Source: Verrucomicrobiaceae bacterium UBA1938 (GTDB lineage: Bacteria; Verrucomicrobiota; Verrucomicrobiia; Verrucomicrobiales; Verrucomicrobiaceae). Taken from it: a stretch of DNA of 64,000 nt. Position 1 is the stretch's first letter. Each line of letters opens with the position of its first letter. The notes beneath the pieces are model-generated. The model had not been told where the DNA came from and ran no database searches. It saw only the letters and a program-made list of their open reading frames with translations. Location of the stretch: the NCBI GenBank assembly GCA_002336895.1, contig DDFC01000022.1, forward strand, positions 124,001-188,000, in the 5' to 3' direction. This document shows, piece by piece, positions 59,104-64,000 of this stretch. The position numbers and the translations under genes are program-made.

Positions 59104-60329
59104 GAGGCAAGCCGGATGATGTTGGTGACAAAGTTGTCTTCTACCTGGAACTCGGCGGCAGGATTGCCATTTTCATGAAGGAGCTTTTGAGCGGTGGCGA
59201 TGCCCATGCCGAATTTTTGCACAAATCCGAGAACCTTCATGGCTTCGGCAATATGCGGGTTTCGATAATCTGTCACGCCGGGTCTGCCAAAGTTTGCCTT
59301 GGTGACCACTCCATAGGGGCCGCCTGGGCTGTGGATCTCTATACGATCATCAAACCAATAAACCCGAATGGGACTGTTTGTGTTTTCATAGGTGCGATGC
59401 ATCACGGCATTGCGTGCGAGTTGCTGCAGGGCAGCCAGAGGGTAGGGCGAGCTGCGTCTCTCCGTGGTTTCAGAAACAAAATCCACCGCCGTCACCAAAT
59501 GGGCTTTCAGCTTGTCATCCAGGCGGCGCAGCATCATCGCGAGTGTGCCATCGATGTCTTCCTCGTCCGCAATGGGATCTCCCCATTCCTTGCCGTGAAT
59601 CCGCAAGAACTGAATGTATGCACATGGCAGCCAGCTGCGCGGTGAGGTGCCTATCACCAGGACTCCCAGGACTGTAGGCACAGGGGTGTCCGCAGTTGTA
59701 ATCATGCGGCAGGCGGCCAGGCGTTGCTCCATGCTCCGCTCATTGGCTTCCAGGACATCTGGAGCAAAAGCATTGGGGAGATATTCGCCCTCGAAGACTG
59801 TACGTTTGAGTTCCGTGATGTCACAGGAAGGCAGCGGCTGCACGTCGAATGGCAGATCTCTGTATCTGCGGCGTTCGTTAAGAATTCTTTCATCCTGGCC
59901 GGTGGCCATGCCTCTGCGCGGTCCAATGCGTATCCAGATCCTTCCCTCAAGGCGAACGGGAGGAGCATCTGCCGGGAAAACGGTAAGCACGGCCATGTCA
60001 GCTCCTTTCAAGAAGCGCTTCTCCACTGTGATAGTGGGTGGCGGCACGATCTTACCGTCGGTTTTGATATCTGCCAGGGTCTGAAGCAACTGATCTGTGA
60101 CGGGAATTCCGGAAGCGGTGCCATCATCACGTGCTCCAATAAAGACGACACCCGGCAGATCATGCCCTGGCAAGTCATTGGCAAAGGCGCACACTGCTTC
60201 GCGCACTTTCGCAGGTGCAGAGCCTGCCCAGGCCTCTTTGCGCTCGGCACGGTCTGATTCCAGATCATTGAGCAATGCCTCAAATTCGCTGTCAGAAAAC
60301 GGTCTCATCATCTCGTTGTTGTGTGGCAT
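59100..60329 (-). CDS. AlbA_2 (Schlafen-type) DNA/RNA-binding protein with HATPase domain
   Basis: A 409-residue protein. The N-terminal AlbA_2 domain shows DRAERKEAWAGSAPAKVREAV, DLPGVVFIGARDDGTASGI and RLEGRIWIRIGPRRGMAT. The C-terminal HATPase_c_4-like part has LARNAVMHRTYENTNSP, WFDDRIEIHSPGGPYGVV and RNPHIAEAMKVLGFVQKFGMGI. This is the RecG-like/Schlafen-AlbA architecture. Starts are uncertain: 60329 is used, with 60311 and 60350 (GTG) possible. It overlaps the ParA gene, so the two probably act together. Defence is possible but unproven. Confidence 0.82.
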   Translation of the reverse strand: MPHNNEMMRPFSDSEFEALLNDLESDRAERKEAWAGSAPAKVREAVCAFANDLPGHDLPGVVFIGARDDGTASGIPVTDQLLQTLADIKTDGKIVPPPTITVEKRFLKGADMAVLTVFPADAPPVRLEGRIWIRIGPRRGMATGQDERILNERRRYRDLPFDVQPLPSCDITELKRTVFEGEYLPNAFAPDVLEANERSMEQRLAACRMITTADTPVPTVLGVLVIGTSPRSWLPCAYIQFLRIHGKEWGDPIADEEDIDGTLAMMLRRLDDKLKAHLVTAVDFVSETTERRSSPYPLAALQQLARNAVMHRTYENTNSPIRVYWFDDRIEIHSPGGPYGVVTKANFGRPGVTDYRNPHIAEAMKVLGFVQKFGMGIATAQKLLHENGNPAAEFQVEDNFVTNIIRLAS

Positions 60330-60698
60330 CGGAAGGATTGCGCACATCACATCCGGCTAGAATGGCTTCTCGGCAAGTAGCAATCAGCCTTCCTGGCTTG
60401 GGGTGATGGCTAGGTGCTCCATCCTGAAATAGCGAGCGGGGGGCTGCTTTATAATGGAATGACATTCAAGTGAAACAGATAAGAATACAACTTATGCTTT
60501 CACAAAAACCCGTGGAGGGGGATTGAGGGCGAGGGAGGGAGATTTGTGAAATCTGTGCGCAAGTTCTTGCCACAAATTTGCGACTTGCTAAAGTTCGCGG
60601 CTTTACCCGGCCCGGTCCAACCAACCTGGGTGGCCCGGGCGGTGCGCTTATTTGCTTCGTTTTTTTCACGTTCCCACACTTCATCCATCACAGATCAC
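60330..60698. other. 369-bp intergenic region
   Basis: Probable promoter region of hppA. A weak TTGCCA-16-TAAAGT pair lies at 60567-60594. No gene is supported; the open frame upstream of hppA is not protein-like. Confidence 0.4.
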
Positions 60699-62759
60699 AT
60701 GGCTCCTTCATTCTTGCTGACCAATGGCATCACTCTCGCCATCGCCCTCGCTGTCGTGGGGCTGGTGTTTGCGTTCATTCTCATCCGCCAGGTGGTGGGG
60801 TCTGACGCGGGGAATGAGAAGATGCATGAAATCGCGAGCGCGATCCAGCAGGGGGCAAAGGCCTACCTTAACAGACAGATCGTGTCGGTGAGCCTGATCG
60901 CGGTGGTGATCCTGGCAGCAGTCTGGTACCTGCGCGGCGGGCTGACGGCGGCGGGCTTTGTGGTGGGGGCGGTGTGCTCCCTGGCGGCTGGGTACATCGG
61001 CATGATGATCGCGGTGCGGGCGAATGTGCGCACGGCGCAGGCGGCCTCCGTGGGCAGCCATCCGGCGCTGAAGGTGGCCTTCAACGGCGGCGCGGTGACG
61101 GGCCTGCTGGTGGTGGCGCTGGGCCTGCTGTCTGTGGGTGTGTTTTACCTGGTGGTGCGCGGTGCGGTGGATCACGCGAAGCACGCGATCGATTCGCTGG
61201 TGGGGCTGGCGCTGGGCAGCTCTCTGATCAGCGTCTTTGCCCGTCTGGGCGGCGGCATTTACACCAAGGCGGCGGACGTGGGCGCGGATCTGGTGGGCAA
61301 GAATGAGCAGAACCTGAATGAGGATGATCCGCGCAATCCGGCGACCATCGCCGACAACGTGGGCGACAACGTGGGCGACTGCGCCGGGATGGCGGCGGAC
61401 GTGTTTGAAACTTACGCGGTGAGCCTGATCGGCGGCGTGCTGGTGGGCCACCTGACGGTGGGCACTGAGGCGGCGGTGATCTACCCGTTTGTGCTGTGCG
61501 GTCTGGCGATCATCGCCTCGCTGATCGGCATCGGCTGGGTGAACTTCATCAAGCAGGAAGCGACGACGTCCCTGGTGTGCGGCGTGGCGGTGTCCGGGCT
61601 GGTGGCGGCGGGCCTGTTCTGGTGGGCCACGGGTGCGATCTTCCCGCAGGGGATCAAGATCGGTGAGCTGGCGGTGGCGCATGCAAACCTGTTTTACTGC
61701 GCGGTGGTGGGTCTGGTGATGACGCTGCTGGTGGTGTGGATCACGAACTACTACACGAGCACGCATTACGGTCCTGTGCGCAAGATTGCAAAGGCTTCGG
61801 AGACGGGGCACGCGACGAACATCATCGCGGGCATCAGCATCGGGAACCAGGCGACGCTGCTGCCGGTGCTGGCCATCGCGGCTTCGATCTGGTACTGCTA
61901 TGATCTGGCGGGGCTGTATGGCATCGCGATTGCGGTGGTGTCGATGCTCTCGCTCTCGGGCATTGTGATTTCCCTGGATGCGTTTGGTCCGATCACGGAC
62001 AACGCGGGCGGCATCGCGGTGATGTCCGGACTGCCGGAAGGCGTGCGCAAGATCACCGACGAACTGGATGCCGTGGGCAACACGATGAAGGCGGTGACGA
62101 AGGGCTACGCAATCGCGAGCGCCGGTCTGGCGGCGATGGTGCTCTTTGGCTCGTATGTGGAAGACCTGCAGGCCTTTGTGGGGCACAAGGTGAGCTTTGA
62201 CCTGATGGACCACCGGGTGGTGATCGGCATGTTCATCGGCGGGCTGCTGCCGTTCCTGTTCACGTCTTTCTGCATGAGCGCGGTGGGCAGTGCTGCTGGC
62301 TCTGTGGTGCTGGAAGTGCGCCGCCAGATCGGCCTGAAGCCTGGCATCCTGAACGGCACGGAAAAGCCTGACTATGCGCAGTGCGTGGACATCGTGACGA
62401 AGGCGGCACTGGGCCAGATGATCGTGCCGGCACTGCTGCCGCTGATCTTTGTGATCGCTGTGGCGTATCTGGGCATGGAGGCGCTGGGCGGGGTGCTGAT
62501 CGGCACGATCGTGACGGGCCTGTTTGTGGGCATCTCGATGACGAGCGCGGGCGGTGCCTGGGACAACTCGAAGAAGTACATCGAAGAAGGCAACCACGGC
62601 GGGAAGGGCAGCTTTGCGCATCAGGCTGCAGTGACGGGTGACACCGTGGGCGACCCCTACAAGGACACCGCTGGTCCTGCTGTGAACCCGATGATCAAGG
62701 TGGTGAACATCCTGGCGATCCTGATCATCCCCATCGTGTTTAAGGCGGTGGTGAAGTGA
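60699..62759 (+). CDS. hppA: Membrane-bound proton-translocating pyrophosphatase
   Basis: A 686-residue integral membrane pyrophosphatase with about 15-16 helices. The pyrophosphate site is intact: DVGADLVGKNEQNLNEDD, then DNVGDNVGDCAGMAADVFETY, and a late DTVGDPYKDTAGPAVNPMI. In the segment AVGNTMKAVTKGYAIASAG the lysine at the position that is alanine in K+-dependent enzymes indicates the K+-independent type, which pumps H+. It uses pyrophosphate to energise the membrane. The ATG at 60699 starts the first helix; the open frame upstream is not conserved-looking. Confidence 0.93.
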   Translation: MAPSFLLTNGITLAIALAVVGLVFAFILIRQVVGSDAGNEKMHEIASAIQQGAKAYLNRQIVSVSLIAVVILAAVWYLRGGLTAAGFVVGAVCSLAAGYIGMMIAVRANVRTAQAASVGSHPALKVAFNGGAVTGLLVVALGLLSVGVFYLVVRGAVDHAKHAIDSLVGLALGSSLISVFARLGGGIYTKAADVGADLVGKNEQNLNEDDPRNPATIADNVGDNVGDCAGMAADVFETYAVSLIGGVLVGHLTVGTEAAVIYPFVLCGLAIIASLIGIGWVNFIKQEATTSLVCGVAVSGLVAAGLFWWATGAIFPQGIKIGELAVAHANLFYCAVVGLVMTLLVVWITNYYTSTHYGPVRKIAKASETGHATNIIAGISIGNQATLLPVLAIAASIWYCYDLAGLYGIAIAVVSMLSLSGIVISLDAFGPITDNAGGIAVMSGLPEGVRKITDELDAVGNTMKAVTKGYAIASAGLAAMVLFGSYVEDLQAFVGHKVSFDLMDHRVVIGMFIGGLLPFLFTSFCMSAVGSAAGSVVLEVRRQIGLKPGILNGTEKPDYAQCVDIVTKAALGQMIVPALLPLIFVIAVAYLGMEALGGVLIGTIVTGLFVGISMTSAGGAWDNSKKYIEEGNHGGKGSFAHQAAVTGDTVGDPYKDTAGPAVNPMIKVVNILAILIIPIVFKAVVK

Positions 62760-62782
62760 GGCTTTCTATTTCAATCTAAACG

Positions 62783-62822
62783 AAAAGGGCTCCTGGGTGA
62801 CTGGGGGCCCTTTTTGTTTTTT
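62783..62822 (+). terminator. Rho-independent terminator after hppA
   Basis: AAAAGGGCTCC and GGGGCCCTTTT pair over about 11 bp with one G-T pair, a loop of about ten bases, followed by a T-rich run (TTTTTGTTTTTT). Confidence 0.85.
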
Positions 62823-63033
62823 GGGGGGGAGATGAGGGGGGATTTATGATTTACGATTTATGATTCATGATTTTTGAAGGGGCTGCTGGAGGGTGAGTTG
62901 TGGAGAGGGGATGGCGGGGGTGGAGTGACGGGGGGATGATTCTGGATTTGATTCTTAGGGGGAGGGGGGCACTATGCAGGGTGGGCTGCGGCTGCTTTTT
63001 CTGGCGGCGGCAGGCCGTTGAGTTTTGCCCTTT
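62823..63033. other. Spacer with short A/T repeats
   Basis: A GATTTATGATTTACGATTT run (around 62839-62870) of near-repeated units is followed by G-rich sequence. No gene is seen. Confidence 0.4.
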
Positions 63034-64000
63034 GTGACCGCGATCCCCCAGTCCAATCCCTACAACAGCAGCAGCAACAACAATCTGCGCATCGCCATCA
63101 CGGGAACCATCGTGGTGCATGCGCTGTTGTTTGTGCTGCTGGCGTGGCTGTTTGCCCAGGAGGCGGCGCACAAGATCTGGCAGCAGGCGCACCAGCCGCC
63201 GAAGGAGAAGGAGGTGACGCTGATCTTTCCGGAGCAGCTGATGCCGCCGCCGGAGGTGGTGAAGCCGAAGCCGCCGCCCCCGCCGCAGAAGCCGGAGGTG
63301 TACATGCGCACCTCCCAGAACCAGGAGGCGGACAGCGCGCCGAAGAATCCGGCCTTTATCGCTGACCGGAACACGAAGGCCTCCACCCAGATGGCGCCAC
63401 CACCCGATGGGACAGAACCGCTGCCGACGATGAACGGGCTGAAGCTGCCGACGCGGGAGCTGGCGGACCGGGACCATCATGACGGCGACCTGAAAGATGA
63501 CGCGAGGCCGAAGTCTCCCGAGAGGGCGATTCCAATGCTGCAGCCGCAGCCGCCACAGCCGCCCGCACCTGCGGCCCCGAAGACGGAGATGAAGCCGCAG
63601 CAGACGGCCTCCCAGCCGCAGCCTGCTGAGCAGCAGCCCAAGCAGGTGGCCAAGGCCACGCCTGACAACACGCCGCTGACCAAGATGATGGAGGAGGCGG
63701 ACAAGGAGCTGGCGAAGGTGGACAAAAACCTGCTGCCGATCGAGGTGAAGAAACCGGATGCGATGCAGAAGAAGCCGGATGCGCCGCCCACTGCCGAGCC
63801 CAAGACGGAGCCTGCACCGACGCCCAAGCCGGAGATGGCGCAGCAGAGCCCGCCGGAGTCCATACCGCAGAAGCCGGTGCCCAAGGCGCTGCCGGTGCTG
63901 GATGACGAGGTGATCACGCGGACGACGCCGAACCAGACGCCGAATGCTTTTACGCCCTTCACGCGGAGAACACAGACGAAGGGGACGATTTCGAACCGGG
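63034..64000 (+). CDS. TonB-like proline-rich inner-membrane protein (3' partial)
   Basis: The first 322 codons of a protein that runs off the window. It begins at GTG 63034 (TTG at 63025 is possible, with an in-frame stop at 63019). One N-terminal helix (ITGTIVVHALLFVLLAWLFA) is followed by a Pro/Lys/Gln-rich periplasmic stretch (VVKPKPPPPPQKPE). This is the layout of TonB/TolA-type energy transducers. The TonB C-terminal domain is not yet reached, so the call is provisional. Confidence 0.65.
   Translation, partial: MTAIPQSNPYNSSSNNNLRIAITGTIVVHALLFVLLAWLFAQEAAHKIWQQAHQPPKEKEVTLIFPEQLMPPPEVVKPKPPPPPQKPEVYMRTSQNQEADSAPKNPAFIADRNTKASTQMAPPPDGTEPLPTMNGLKLPTRELADRDHHDGDLKDDARPKSPERAIPMLQPQPPQPPAPAAPKTEMKPQQTASQPQPAEQQPKQVAKATPDNTPLTKMMEEADKELAKVDKNLLPIEVKKPDAMQKKPDAPPTAEPKTEPAPTPKPEMAQQSPPESIPQKPVPKALPVLDDEVITRTTPNQTPNAFTPFTRRTQTKGTISNR

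Noticed and set aside
60708..62621. Long minus-strand open frame opposite hppA
   Set aside because: Extremely His/Arg-rich composition and no motifs; shadow of the pyrophosphatase gene.

Overview
The window is high-GC bacterial DNA. It most likely comes from the Verrucomicrobiota (Prosthecobacter/Verrucomicrobium-like); this is inference, not a search result. Reasons: a DUF1549/DUF1553 cytochrome-type gene, a Tat-exported DUF1501 gene and a WD40 gene of the Planctomycetes-Verrucomicrobia set; prepilin-type genes with a GspE/PilB ATPase; starts often without a clear Shine-Dalgarno; and many short palindromic intergenic repeats.

Layout. (1) 1-8144: cell-surface polysaccharide genes: two GT4 glycosyltransferases, then a FecR-domain protein, an outer-membrane barrel, a Wza-like export protein and a Wzc-like chain-length regulator/tyrosine kinase. 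(2) 8284-16872: the DUF1549/1553, DUF1501 and WD40 set, split by an AT-richer two-gene insert (KAP P-loop NTPase plus NACHT-LRR protein, 10244-14311). The insert is the best candidate here for a little-described, defence-like system. (3) 17083-21635, minus strand: ybeY, an HD-domain membrane phosphohydrolase, phoH and two exported proteins. (4) 21911-23523, minus: an ABC-type ATPase overlapping a small TOPRIM-like protein. (5) 23698-28052: a lipoprotein, a HemN/HemW-like radical SAM protein, a possible chorismate-lyase-like protein, a repeat-rich spacer and two tandem paralogous membrane-anchored proteins. (6) 28205-35866, minus: hybrid histidine kinase, response regulator, GspE/PilB ATPase, three minor prepilins and a major-pilin-like gene with a clear promoter and terminator. 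(7) 36482-39162: rhodanese, UlaG-like metallo-hydrolase and an apparent NadD-NadK fusion. (8) 39320-45429: promoter, porin, sulfate-binding protein, AstE-like metallohydrolase, CysT, CysW and a short CysA. (9) 45430-54878: tRNA-Leu(AAG), a large esterase, small exported proteins, a YdeI-type protein with a CDGSH iron-sulfur tail, an unclassified ATPase and an alpha/beta hydrolase lipoprotein. (10) 55125-57028: a PII-like/beta-carbonic anhydrase fusion divergent from a LysR-type regulator. (11) 57029-60329: a decayed LysR fragment, then a ParA-like ATPase overlapping an AlbA_2/HATPase protein. (12) 60699-64000: a K+-independent-type membrane pyrophosphatase and the start of a TonB-like, proline-rich protein cut by the window end.

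Many adjacent genes overlap by one to four bases, which supports co-transcription. At least three two-gene cassettes with defence-like architecture lie at different places: KAP/NACHT-LRR, ABC ATPase/TOPRIM-like, and ParA/AlbA_2. Function calls rest on motifs read by eye. Residue positions are approximate and no database search was run.
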